The translations under genes and the position numbers were made by a program. A stretch of DNA of 64,000 bases from Cheiracanthium punctorium (Eukaryota > Arthropoda > Arachnida > Araneae > Cheiracanthiidae): the NCBI GenBank assembly GCA_038373885.1, contig JAWZYV010000169.1, positions 682,001 to 746,000 of the forward strand, read 5' to 3'. The first letter of the stretch is position 1, and each line of letters opens with the position of its first letter. Below the pieces are notes generated by a model. That model saw nothing but the letters and a program-made list of their open reading frames with translations. It did no database searches and was not told the origin of the DNA. Shown one piece after another: positions 46,238-57,080 of this stretch.

Positions 46238-48538
46238 TATAAATAAAATTTCATGTTATACTTTTTTCAAATTTAGGAATTTTCATATTTTTTATCACAC
46301 AAAAATTAATTTATCCAATTTTGATGTTTTTCTTTTTGAGGTACTTTATATATTATACACTAGCTGAAGTACCCGTCCTCGACGGGTTAGTGAATGCAAA
46401 TTTCCAAAAAGCAAGAACTTTCGTCAGCATTGTAGGAGTACACAGAATGAATGTAGTATGTTGCCAAAGTAAAGAAAGCGAAGTTATAATTTTTATGTAT
46501 TGTTAAAATATTACAAGTTAGAGGGTAACTAAGTAATACCATTTGATTCGCTTTAGTAGTAATTATGGGATGCGCGAATGAATATTTACTCATACTGAAA
46601 TAATTTTCGCAAAATCTCAAAATTTAATCAACATTTTGAAAAATTGGAAGCCTAGAATTTAAGTTGAGTGACAACTTATCATGTCACCCAAATTCGTTTC
46701 ATTCCCTGCAGTCTTTATTTCGTGATGCTGGAACAATTTTCAGCATTTTAAAACGATTTTCGCAAAATCTCAAAATGTAATCAAAATATTTTTAAAGTTC
46801 AACGCCTATAAATTAAGATTAGCAACTACCTATCATATCACTAAATTTCGTATCATTCGTATTAGTCGTTATTACGGGAAGTTTGAAGAAATCATCATAG
46901 AACGTATTTTGAGAGAATTTTCACAAAATCTCAAAATCTAATAAAAATGTTTAAAAAATTGGACTCCTATAGTTTATGTTGAGCAACCATCTATCATGTG
47001 ACCAAATTTCATATCATTCGCTTTAGTCATTATTACTTAATGCAGGAACAAAGATTCACTCAGTTTTAAACGATTTTCGCAAAATCTCGAAATCTGATCA
47101 ATTTTTTTTTAATTAGATGCTAATAGTTTAAGGTGAGTGACCACCTATCATTTCACCAAATATCATTTTTTCACCTTTGCAGTTATTACGTGATGTGCGA
47201 ACACAAATTTACGACGTTTGAAATGATTTTCGCAAAATCTCAAAATCTAGTCAAGATTTTTTTTTTAATTCGACGTCTATTAGACGTTGAGTGACCACCT
47301 ATCATGACACCCAATTTCATATCATTCGCTTCAGTCGTTTTTGCGTGATGCTTGAACACAAATTTACGCAGTTTGAAATGACTTTCACAAAATCTGAAAA
47401 TCTAATCAAGATTTTTTAAAAATTCGACACCTATGTTTTAAGTTTTGTGACCACCTATCATGTCACTCAATTTCATATCATTCGCTTCAGTCGTTTTTAC
47501 GTGATGCATGAACACAAATTTACGCAGTTTGAAAGGATTTTCGCAAAATCTCAAAATCCAATCAGGAATTTTTTAAAAATTGGACGCCTATGTTTTAAGT
47601 TGAGTGACCACCTATCACGACACCCAATTTCATATCATTCGCTTCAGTCGTTTTTACGTGATGCTTGAACACAAATTTACGCAGTTTGAAAGGATTTTCG
47701 CAAAATCTCAAAATCCAATCAAGATTTTTTGAAAATTCGACGCCTATGTTCTAAGTTGAGTGACCACCTATCATGACACCCAATTTCATATCATTCGCTT
47801 TAGTCGTTTTTACGTGATGCTTGAACACAAATTTACGCAGTTTGAAAGGATTTTCGCAAAATCTCAAAATCCAATAAAGATTTTTTTTTAAATTCGACTC
47901 CTATGTTTTAAGTTGAGTGACCACGTATCATGACACCCAATTTCATATCATTCGCTTCTGTAGTTTTTGCGTGATGCTTGAACACAAATTTACCCAGTTT
48001 GAAACGATTTTCGCAAAATCTGAAAATCTAATCAAGATTTTTTAAAAATTCGACGCCTATGTTTTAAGTTGAGTGACCACCTATCATGACACCAAATTTC
48101 ATATCATTCGCTTCAGTCGTTTTTACGTGATGCTTAAACAAGAAAAGCGTCACGGACAGAATGACAGAATGGCAGAATGACAGAATGACAGAATGACAGA
48201 CAGACAAACTTTTTTTTGAGGGTCGCATCGGATTCCCGGGTGCTTGAAACGGATAGAAATCGCAAAATTTTTGAATTCCAAGAAATGTACAGACAAAAGT
48301 CTAATTTTATTTATATAGATATGTATGTCTTTAAAAAATTCAATATGTATGTCTTAAAAATGTATGTCTTAAAAAAAACAATATTGTTTTTTTCTCACAT
48401 TTGTGGGAAAAATTGTTAATTCGCTATTCCCAAGTACAGTACACTACAATCAGACAAAATTGTTTAACCCCTCAACAACACTTTTTTTTTTCATCCTTTA
48501 CACCTAAATGATTAATCTCTTCAATGTAAATATTTTTA
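46238..48538 (+). repeat. Tandem duplication unit 1 (Helitron-filled)
   Basis: Left flank 46238..46359 plus right flank 48320..48538 match the Helitron-free unit at 48539..48848 almost base for base. The 1960-bp Helitron lies between the two flanks. Confidence 0.75.
46360..48319 (-). mobile_element. Non-autonomous Helitron (155-bp unit family), minus strand
   Basis: On the minus strand it begins TCTATATAAATAAAATTAGA after A (complement of T48320). It ends in CCCGTC-GAGGACGGG, then TACTTCAGCTAG and T (complement of A46359). Same family as 41998..43320 but inverted and longer (1960 bp) because it holds more units. CGTGATGC occurs at 47344, 47500, 47657, 47813, 47970 and 48126 (intervals 156, 157, 156, 157, 156). 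A (GACAGAAT)n tract at 48148..48205 matches the 'tctgtcgttctgtca' tract of the other copy. No coding capacity. Confidence 0.8.
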
Positions 48539-48848
48539 ATTTCATGTTATACTTTTTTCAAATTTAGGAATTTTCATATTTTTTATCACACAAAAATTAA
48601 TTTATGCAGTTTTGATGTTTTTCTTTTTGAGGTACTTTATATATTATACATAGAATATGTATGTCTTTAAAAAATTCTATGATACTGAAGCATATTGTTT
48701 TTTTCTCACATTTGTGGGAAAAATTGTTAATTCGCTATTCCCAAGTACAGTACACTACAATCAGGCAAAATTATTTAACCCCTCAACAACATTTTTTTTT
48801 ACATCCTTTACACCTAAATGATTAATCTCTTCAATGTAAATATTTTTA
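48539..48848 (+). repeat. Tandem duplication unit 2 (Helitron-free)
   Basis: Starts 'atttcatgttatactttttt' as at 46238, reads through the Helitron position as 'tattatacatagaatatgta', and ends 'aatgtaaatatttttat' as at 48538. It has five extra bases (AGAAT) relative to a simple empty site. Confidence 0.75.
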
Positions 48849-50095
48849 TCCCGCCTTTTGTTACCAAAAAAAAAAAAAAAAAAAAAAAAAAAAAGCGAGG
48901 GCGAAGTAGATCCACAGTGCTCTGGCCAAATCGCCCTTCATCTGTGGAATAATAGAGACAAGAAAATAAATAGTGAGGATCAGAATTTACTTAGTTATTT
49001 TCAACATAAAAAATAATTAAGAAAGAAAAGCGTCCAAATCAGAAAAAAGAGGGAATGGAAAAGCAAACCAAGATAAGTCCGACAGATGGCGCCCGAGTCT
49101 CTACGGCAAAAAAAGCACAGTCATTCTCCAGAGTTTTTGAAAACATTGTACAAGATTTTTTATCACTTTTGGCTACTTTTATAGCTTGATGGGTGGTTTC
49201 CACAGCAGTTTCCAACTGTTAAAGCACAAAATGTTCAAGCATTAGCAAATTTTTGGGATTTTCCAAGCCTATAAAAACAACCCTCAAATCCGCCGTGTTT
49301 AACCCCGAGTCAACCCTCCGATATTGCGGGGTTAGAATCTGCACCTGGAGTCAGGGTCAATTCTTGGGGTAACCCCCGGATTTTGGAGTTGTGAATACCA
49401 TTTTCTCATTAACGCTTGAAGTAGCTCAGTTTGCTGGGTTAACTCCAGGGTTAGAAAGGTTAGAAACCCACCGGAGGGGCCGACCCAAAGGGTTTACGGC
49501 AAGAAATCCCTCCGGGGAAGCAATTCACTACATTTAATAAATTAAAAAAAAAAAAAACTACAAAGTATACCGCTGGCGAAACACAGTAGCCAGCGGCAGA
49601 ATGAACAAACAGAAGAAAACACAAACAAAAGCAGAATAAAATTAAACAGAAGAAATGCAGCCTCCCGATTTTAAAAGATCAGGGGCGCACTGCAACAGTT
49701 GGTTCAGAAAGTCTTCAGTAAAAGTTTGTAAATACACATTACAAGACATTAATACACTACATTATAACATAGCATAAATACATAGTTTACATTTCAAACA
49801 TTATTACATTAATTTTGTATATACAGTATGTACATCACACTCATTATTCAGTACTATATATAAGCAAATTTACAACTTTCAAATTAAAGGAAAATAAGAT
49901 AACGTTTCGCCTTACATTTCACAATTTCGGATAATGACATTTTTATAACATATACGTCAATATTTATTATTGAATATAATTCACGCAATTATATACAATT
50001 ATCTCTATTTACATTTTACAATAACTTAATGTTCAAACATGTGGACCAAGGTCATTATTACACGATTCTATTACATTATGTACTATGTATACACT
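48849..50095. other. Interval between duplication and LINE 3' end
   Basis: An A28-type run (about 48867..48894) is followed by GC-richer sequence. 49240..49460 carries words shared with the ends of the 45865..57077 element ('ggagttgtgaatacca', 'gttaactccagggttag'). A perfect hairpin CCGCTGGC/GCCAGCGG lies at 49570..49596. No gene supported. Confidence 0.5.
49570..49596. other. Perfect GC-rich hairpin (8-bp stem, 11-nt loop)
   Basis: CCGCTGGC-GAAACACAGTA-GCCAGCGG in an A-rich context. It could belong to the LINE 3' region or to the host element. No poly-U tract makes it a clear terminator. Confidence 0.5.
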
Positions 50096-50097
50096 TA

Positions 50098-50232
50098 TTC
50101 TTATTTTTTTTTTCCTTTCCTTTTTTTTTTTTTTTTGGTGCGCCACAGTTTTTTTTTTTTTCTTTTCTTTTTTTTTTTGGTGCGCCACAGGTTTTCTTTT
50201 TATTTCTTTCTTTTTTTTTTAAGACACGGGGG
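50098..50232 (-). repeat. A-rich LINE 3' end with duplicated GTGGCGCACC
   Basis: On the plus strand, long T runs carry GGTGCGCCACAG twice (about 50137 and 50178), ~41 bp apart. On the LINE strand these are CTGTGGCGCACC followed by A-runs, starting 4-10 bp after the ORF2 stop. Probably a repeated 3'-tail unit. The plus-strand Phe-rich frames here (50029..50287) are artefacts. Confidence 0.6.
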
Positions 50233-50235
50233 GAA

Positions 50236-53200
50236 TTATGAATACCTAAATTTTATGTCACTGTATAGTTCTATTAATTTATTATAGTTATCTTTTATCA
50301 TATTCATTATATTATTTATTTTTATAGCCTGTAAAAAGTTCATGTATTCATTTATACTATTGTTTCTTCTTATGTTATGTGGCATGAGGGGACAGCCCCC
50401 AAATACACAATGCAAAGGGTCGCCAAGGACACCACACTCACAATTTTCAGTCTGTCTCTTATTTATGCGTTTAAGATATTTTGGGAAGCTGCCCCCGCCA
50501 GTGATAAATTTTATTGCAATTGTATTATTAATATCGAAATTATGTTTAATATTTGGTAAAAATTTATGAGTATATCTTCCTGTATCACTGTCAGACCACC
50601 AACTTTGCCAATCAATTTGTAGTTTTTTATTTATTAGATAGGCTATTTTGGATCGGGGAACTGATAATACTCTATTGCTAATAGGTTCGTTATTAATTAA
50701 GGGTGATTTGGCAAGGTGGTCAGCTATTTCATTCCCCCAGTGTCCCACGTGAGCCTTTATCCATATGATAATTATTTTAATATCACTGTTGTTTTTCATC
50801 AAGTCATATAGTTTTAATAGAATCTCTGTGTATGGATAAAGGGACCTGAGTTTCTCGACCGTGGACCTGTTGTCAGTATATATCTTGATATTCTTATATT
50901 TATTTGCCACCGCCCATTCCAACGCCGTGACTATTGCTAATTGTTCTGCTTGATATATGCTATTATAGATATTTATTCTTTCTGAATATTTCCTTATTAT
51001 TTCTTTATTATGTGTACAAATCATATAACCGAATGCTGTACCGTTATTCATCTTGGAACCGTCAGTATATATTTTGATGAAGTTGTTGTCTTTGATATCA
51101 TTGTCTATTGAATCTATGAATGTAATCTTTTATTTAAAAGGTTGCTATCTGGATATTGATATGAGGGTATGCTTTTTTCTATTGTATAGTTATCTGGAAG
51201 ATCCGGGTTTTGGAGTGTATGGTTTAGTTTGATGGCGTTATATTTATCAATGTCTCGCTGTAGGACCAATTCAATTGGTGGAATACCCAGTATTGTACAG
51301 AGCGCGGAATGAGCAGTGGTGGCGTTGGCCTTAGAGATTTTCATTAATGCCAGCTTTTGGATTGCGCACAGTTTATAGACGGATTTCCTGGTGAGGTTAG
51401 TGGCCCACGCGGGGGCAGCATACGAAATCTGTTTTTCAGTAACTGTCTTGTACCATATTTTTAGCATGTCAGGTCTTACCCCCAGGACACACCACTCACC
51501 AGGGACATGTAATTAATAAATGTTGAAACTTTTTCATTTAAATATTTTATGTGCGGAGTGAATGTTAATTTATTATCTATAATTATGCCTAAGTATTTTA
51601 ATTCATTGACTGATCTTATTTTCTGATTATTTAGTTTATATTGTGCTTTAGTTCTAGATTTTATTCCTATGGTGATCGCTTGCGTTTTTTGTACTGAAAT
51701 TTTTAGCTGTAATTTGTTGCAAATGTTACTTAGTTTGGCTATTTTCTGATTTGTTTTATTTTGTAGTTTCTCTATTGTATTTTCTGCTTCTATTAGGATA
51801 AAATCGTCTGCGTAAGCATAAAAATTATTATTTTCGTCCATTTGTTCTAGAACCGTATTGGCAGCGATCAGCCATAGGAGAGGGCCAAGACATGAGCCTT
51901 GTGGGCAACCCTTATAAATATTGTGTATTATTTTATCTGTATTATTTTTTAGAACTATTTTTCTGTTATGAAGATAATCTTTTAGTATCATTTTTAGGTA
52001 ATTAGGTAGGGGAGACTTATCTATTTCTTTTTTTATTATTGTCCATTCAATGTTATCAAATGCGCCCTGAATGTCAAACGACACCAGGACGACATATTTA
52101 TAATTTGTTCTTAGTTCCTTTAACCTGCCAACTACTAGACACAACAGGTCCACCGTACCTCTGCCCTCTCGAAAGCCATATTGGTTGGCATGTAGAAAGC
52201 CACTGTTTTCCAGTACATTCATAACTCTAGTTTTTATAATTCTTTCTAAAATTTTTCCAACAATACTTAAAAGGCTTATAGGACGATAAGAGTTAGGCTG
52301 TTTAGAGTCTTTATTATTTTTCTTGAAAAATATTATGTAGGCTATTTTAGAGGCATCCGGAAAGAACCCTAACCTGAAACAGCTGACAAATATAGTCATC
52401 ATATCCGTACTAAACTTTGTTTTCACATTTTTTATTATATATATGTCAATTTTGTCCAATCCGGATGCCTTGTTAGGATTTTGTGCTGCAATTGCGCGTA
52501 CCAGTTCTATTTCTGTCAATGGTTCATTATTATAGTCTATTGGGTCTAGAAGAAAAGAGGAGGAAAGTGGGGACTCTAGAGTATCTTGAACTGCTGTCGG
52601 GCTATTATCATTCGATGAGGTTTGAAAATGGGTATTGATCAGAGTTTCTAATATTGTATCATAGTCATCGGTTAAGTCATTGCTTCAAATATAGCCTCGA
52701 GAGAGCAAGAGTTTTGCAAGCCCTTAGCGATTTTGAAACAGGAGCCATAAGTTTTACCCTGTTCTTGGCAAAAGGTTTTCCAAGACTGTTCCTTAGCTAT
52801 TGCAATGGATTTTCTGTATTCGGCTCTGACCCTATTGTAAGTAATTTTTAGGCTATTGTTATCGGGGTTATTTGCTTTCTTTCTGTAAAGAGCTTTAAGC
52901 TTGTTTCTTTGGATGGTTAATTTCTTGTTCCACCAACTGAGTTTTAATGTCAAAGTTTTCTTCTTTTTTTTAAAAGAGGTTTCATTTATTTTCATCCAAG
53001 TTTGATTTAATTTATTTAAGATACTTTGAAAATCATTTCGATTATTGTTTTCTTTGAGGTCCTGTATAATGGGCTTTATTTTGCTACGCCATTGGCTATT
53101 GAATTTTTTAAAATTACTATATTTTGATTTATATTTAAAGTCTTTAGCTATTTTTATTTTGAAGTCCAGCTCTGTATAGATATAGCGGTGGTCAGAGCCG

Positions 53201-53850
53201 TTTTCATAAAGCAATACCTGCCATTGTGTAATGAGGTTTGTAATATTGTGAGATGCTATTGTGAGGTCGGGATGTCCTTTTGTGCCGATATGTGTAAACG
53301 TAGCCGGGGCGTCATTAACTACCACTAAGTCTAGCTCTGTTATAAGTTCTTGCAAGAACCTTCCACGTCCATTCCTATCCCCATAGCCCCAGAGAGTATT
53401 TTGTGCATTAAAATCTCCAAGTATTATTAAATTACTTAATTTATCTGTAATAGTTTTCCAATTGGAACAGTCCTGGACAAGGTCGTCTCTTGGAGGTGAA
53501 TAATGCGATGCCACTGTAAAGTATTGTTTTCCATCAAAGATTTTTACGAAAATGTTGTTATTACTTTTATCAATCGCCAGGGCCTGCAAATATTGGTCGA
53601 GAACCAGGATACCACAAGTATTTGCATCAGATCTAAAATCTCTTATATGATGTGAACAACCATAGAATTTATTATTTATTAGATATGGGTCCTGGTATGC
53701 AACTATGTGTATCTTATCAATATTTTTGTAAATGACATTAACTTCATTTATAAAATTAAATAACTGTAGATTAGCAACCCTGCAATGGTTGAGGTTTATC
53801 TGCAATATGTTTATTTTATCATAGGAGGCTGCAATAGTGTTAGTAGACAT
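50236..53850 (-). pseudogene. LINE ORF2: APE endonuclease, reverse transcriptase, RNase H (frameshifted)
   Basis: The ATG at 53850 begins MSTNTIAASYDKINILQINL. Endonuclease motifs: INLNHC, a YQDPY block where most relatives have EPY, LGDFNAQNTLWG, PDLTIAS and SDHRYIY. A frameshift near 52675 leads into the RT: SYRPISLLSIVGKILERII, NQYGFREGRGTVD, SFDIQGAFDN, GCPQGSCLGPLLW, the catalytic YADD (FYAYADDFIL) and LKYLGIIID. A second frameshift lies at the G5 run near 51476 (six G would restore the frame), and a third near 51114. RNase H then shows all four acidic residues: KIYTDGSK, YQAEQLAIV, IYTDNRST and GNEIADHLAK. The Cys-rich tail CECGVLGDPLHCVFGGCP is typical. The domains are otherwise unbroken, so inactivation is fairly recent or some frameshifts are sequencing errors. 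Confidence 0.85.
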
Positions 53851-54263
53851 TAAAGTAAAACGAAGAAATAAAGTATAATAACTAGAATAATACCAAGAAA
53901 AAGCAGAGAAAGATTACCCCGCCACGAAGTTAAAAGTGATCAAAGTTAAAAAGTTAGGAAAGATTGTTTAAGAATAATTATATAAAATACTAAAAGACTC
54001 CAGCAAATCAGCACTACTAACCAAGAAAAAACTACAGATCATCAAGCAGGACAAAATATACATATACCTCAAAATATTATTAAAATACAAGAACATAAAC
54101 CAAGTATACCAATCCAACGCATCTTCGATTCCCAGTAGCAGCAAAATTTTCAAAATATCATTAAAAGCCCTAGTATCACAATTCCAAAACAATATACATA
54201 TAAACTATCGAAACCAACCGTATTATCACCTATAGAATTTATTCAGACTCTCTACGAATGAAA

Positions 54264-55479
54264 CTATTTGCCTCTTCTCTCTTCTATTAACCTGGCCTTA
54301 TAGGCTCTATAGGTTGGGCAAAGGCCTGAGTCGGCCCTATGGGCGATGTGGGCTTCGTCATCCCCGTCCTCTTTACAATTATAGCACACAAATTCATCAA
54401 CATTACAAATTCGGGTGTCGTGATCCAGGCTACAACGCGCGCATTTTACCGTATTTTTGCAGTTATATATCTTGTGTCCCAATTGTTGACATTTAAGACA
54501 ACGAGAGGCATCAACAAATTCCACCGCCCGAACTCTGCTGAATTCTAAAAAGAACCGACCAATTCGTATTATCTTATTTTTAGTATATTCGACCGTTTTT
54601 ATTAACCAATTTATTATGCCCTCTCCTCCCGTCAGCCTCATAGGCCTCAACGGTTCAGCAACGAAATTCGAATCTATATTTCACAAAGTTAGTTCTATAT
54701 CTTTCGCCGTTATGCTGCTCGGAACACCCAATAGTAGTACTTTTTCGTTTCCTGGAGTTGATAACTGTATTCTATACTTATGTGTAAGTTCTTGCAAAGA
54801 AGTTAGGGTCTCGTGTATATGAATTGCCTTATCTCGAGAAGAGGCTGTAAGGATGATCTTTCCCGCCTTAACTACATGTTTAATGTCAAGTGCATTAATT
54901 GTATGTCCTCCATCCGTCACAGCCGAACCCACCTCCTTAGCAATATCTATTGTGTCCATCTTACCCTCTAATGGAGTTACTGAAACCGCAAAGTCCCGAG
55001 GGCCAACACGAGTCTCCCTTCCAGCATTTGGGGCTCTATTCACAACCGAGGCATAGGTGTCGCCAGCTGGGTAGGGAGAAGCATCCGAGGGGGTATCCCC
55101 AAAGCGGTAACTGTATCTAACGCAGCCAATCTCTCATCTAACATTTGTAATTTTTCGGCTGTTTTCTGTAGGATCTCCGTTTGCTGCATTCCCAAGTCCT
55201 CCCGTCTGTCCAACTTCTTTCTTAATTCCTCATTATGTTTCCTCAAATATTTAATTTCAGCAACGGATTGATTATACTTGTTTACTATTGTTAATGCAAA
55301 ATTGTAGATGGACACTATTCCACTCCCAACTGTTTTGTTAAGTTTTTATTAGACCCCACATGGGGTAAAAAGACCTTGAAGGCTTCAGCCTTTAATGAAT
55401 CCAACACTGGTAAAACACCCTCCCTGGCAATCTGCTGCTCCAGCTCTAAATCCAAGGACAACGGCGAAAAGGAAGACAT
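54264..55479 (-). pseudogene. LINE ORF1: coiled coil and CCHC zinc knuckles (frameshifted)
   Basis: The ATG at 55479 gives MSSFSPLSLDLELEQQIARE. A frameshift near 55320 leads to a Lys/Glu/Leu-rich coiled coil (YLRKHNEELRKKLDRRE, EKLQMLDERLAALD). Another near 55045 leads to the segment containing YASVVNRAPNAG and an RRM-like region. A single in-frame TGA near 54683 interrupts it before the knuckle region. Zinc knuckles: CLKCQQLGHKIYNC (CX2CX4HX4C), CARCSLDHDTRIC and a third Cys/His cluster beginning CYNCKEDG. ORF1 proteins of this type bind the LINE RNA and form the RNP with ORF2. Two frameshifts plus one stop make this copy non-coding. Confidence 0.75.
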
Positions 55480-55730
55480 TGCCCTAACCGAAGGAGGAGG
55501 GAATGCTTGAAGTAGAGGTGCGAGTACTGGCCATAACCATATTAAAACAATAAATACAATAGGTTTACAATATATATAGTTAAAATGTTATATTAAACTG
55601 TAAAACACTTAACACTTAAAACTTTATAAAATTAATTATATAATAAAATATACTATCACACACCACTCACTGTGTAACAGTAACTCACAAGTCGAAGTAA
55701 ACTCTATACAGGGATAGTGCGCTTTCCCCA

Positions 55731-56595
55731 GGAATCAAGCATTTCTCATTGTCCATCAATTGATGTGCAATAGTCTCCAGTTGTTGGAATCAAGCACAGA
55801 TTTCCAGTTCAATAATAGTATACGGGCTCCTAAAATCAAACACAGTTCAATATTCGCCAATAAGAAAAGTCTCCGATTGCTGGAATCAAGCATCGATTTC
55901 CCACTCAGTCAAGGTGTGCGGGAGCCAGGGTTCCAGTACTGTTCACAAACTACGCATAAAAAGTCCCAGTCTGTTGGAATTAAGCTTCCACTGATACCAA
56001 AATTAGCAGATTCGTAGAATCGGATACCACTTGTAAGATCAAGTACAGTTGTCAAAATGAAAGCACGATTCTTTACATATAGCACTACGGCACTATTTAT
56101 TGACGAAGAAACGTCAGCAGGCTATTGGGAACAATCACCACTCCTCATCAGCAACTGCTAATTTACGCAATCAAGTACCGCACATCTATATGATTCACCG
56201 ATATATAGAAGAATCAATTCCAAAGTCCCAGAATCAGGCATCATCCAACATCAAAGGTCATGGATTAATAGAATCAAGCACCACAAGTCGACGAGGAGCC
56301 GCAAGCAGGCCCCAGGATCAGGCACCGAAAATTCCTCAAGAAGGATGTTCACATTCGGTACTCTCTATAATCGTTTGCTTTTCAGTTTAACTAATTCATA
56401 TAATCAAGCATAAGGTCCAGGAATCAGGCAGCAAATTTTATTTTACTAATCCTTGTAAGAAAAGATCATACTTATGGATCAATCACATTAAATAAATCAG
56501 GAGAATAATGCAGGTTTCCAGAATCAGGCACAGTTAATTTTTTGCTTTAGCAGCATCCACTAGAGCATAATGGCGGACTTATGAAACCAAGCATA
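55731..56595 (+). repeat. Dispersed GGAATCAAGCA/AGAATCAGGCA motifs upstream of LINE ORF1
   Basis: Variants of (G/A)GAATCA(A/G)GCA recur in one orientation at 55731, 55786, 55835, 55881, 55976, 56229, 56269, 56311, 56401, 56419, 56519 and 56583, the first five at ~45-50-bp steps or multiples. 'tccagt.gttggaatcaagca' is often the longer context. On the LINE strand the motif reads TGCTTGATTCC. The position directly upstream of ORF1 suggests a 5'-UTR/promoter repeat, which is an inference. Confidence 0.6.
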
Positions 56596-57080
56596 ATTAC
56601 TCAACTATTCAAGATGTCGCAAAATGGCCAAGGCAAGTCATGATAAAAACACTACTGTAAAATTAAAGTTTGCAATAATCCATTTTCTATAATATCATGA
56701 CAATACATATATCAATCGACTCGCCAAATTCCATATAATAAAAGGATTGGATTCTTATTTAAATATATATATAGTCATTATAAAATTATAGGCAAGATAC
56801 TTTTTACTCACTGCCGATTCCAGCGGTATTCCGACGTTGTAAACATCACTTTCTTTTAAGGGCTATATTTCCATAATTACTTGAGATATATACACCAAAT
56901 TCAGTAGAGGTCTTCCCATCGTATTACTTAAACATACTATAATACTTTCGTAGCGGGAAAAACATTAAAAAGCACAAAATCACATAAAAAACGGGAGCTT
57001 TGTAAAAACACGTCAAAACGCCGCCATTGCTCCAGGAGTTACTAACTCCAGGGTTTAAAGTTTGGAGAATACGGCCCATA

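Larger units (their letters stand above)
50098..56600 (-). mobile_element. Near full-length decayed LINE (I/R1-like, with RNase H)
   Basis: Order on the minus strand: repeat-motif 5' region (56590..55731), ORF1 with zinc knuckles (55479..54264), a ~410-bp spacer, then ORF2 with APE endonuclease, RT and RNase H (53850..50236), and an A-rich 3' end with two GGTGCGCCACAG units (50098..50235). RNase H downstream of RT with an APE-type endonuclease places it in the I/R1-type LINE assemblage; the exact clade was not resolved. Every lesion found is a point stop or a one-base-type frameshift. 5' and 3' limits are approximate and no target duplication was resolved. Confidence 0.7.
45865..57077. mobile_element. 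Probable PIF/Harbinger-like element swollen by nested insertions
   Basis: GGGCCGTATTCACCAAACT (45865..45883) is matched inversely at 57059..57077 by a right end reading GGGCCGTATTCTCCAAACT (18/19). Both ends are flanked by ATA in direct orientation (45862..45864, 57078..57080), a 3-bp target duplication as in PIF/Harbinger elements, though their usual preference is TWA. Subterminal sequences repeat 'ctccagggtta'/'ggagtta(gta)actcc' words, also seen at ~49240..49460. No transposase or Myb-like gene was found. Most of the 11.2 kb is later insertions: the Helitron 46360..48319, a tandem duplication and a LINE. Confidence 0.5.

Noticed and set aside
50029..50287. Phe-rich open frames on the plus strand
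   Set aside because: They are read from T-runs in the LINE 3' end and have no natural composition.
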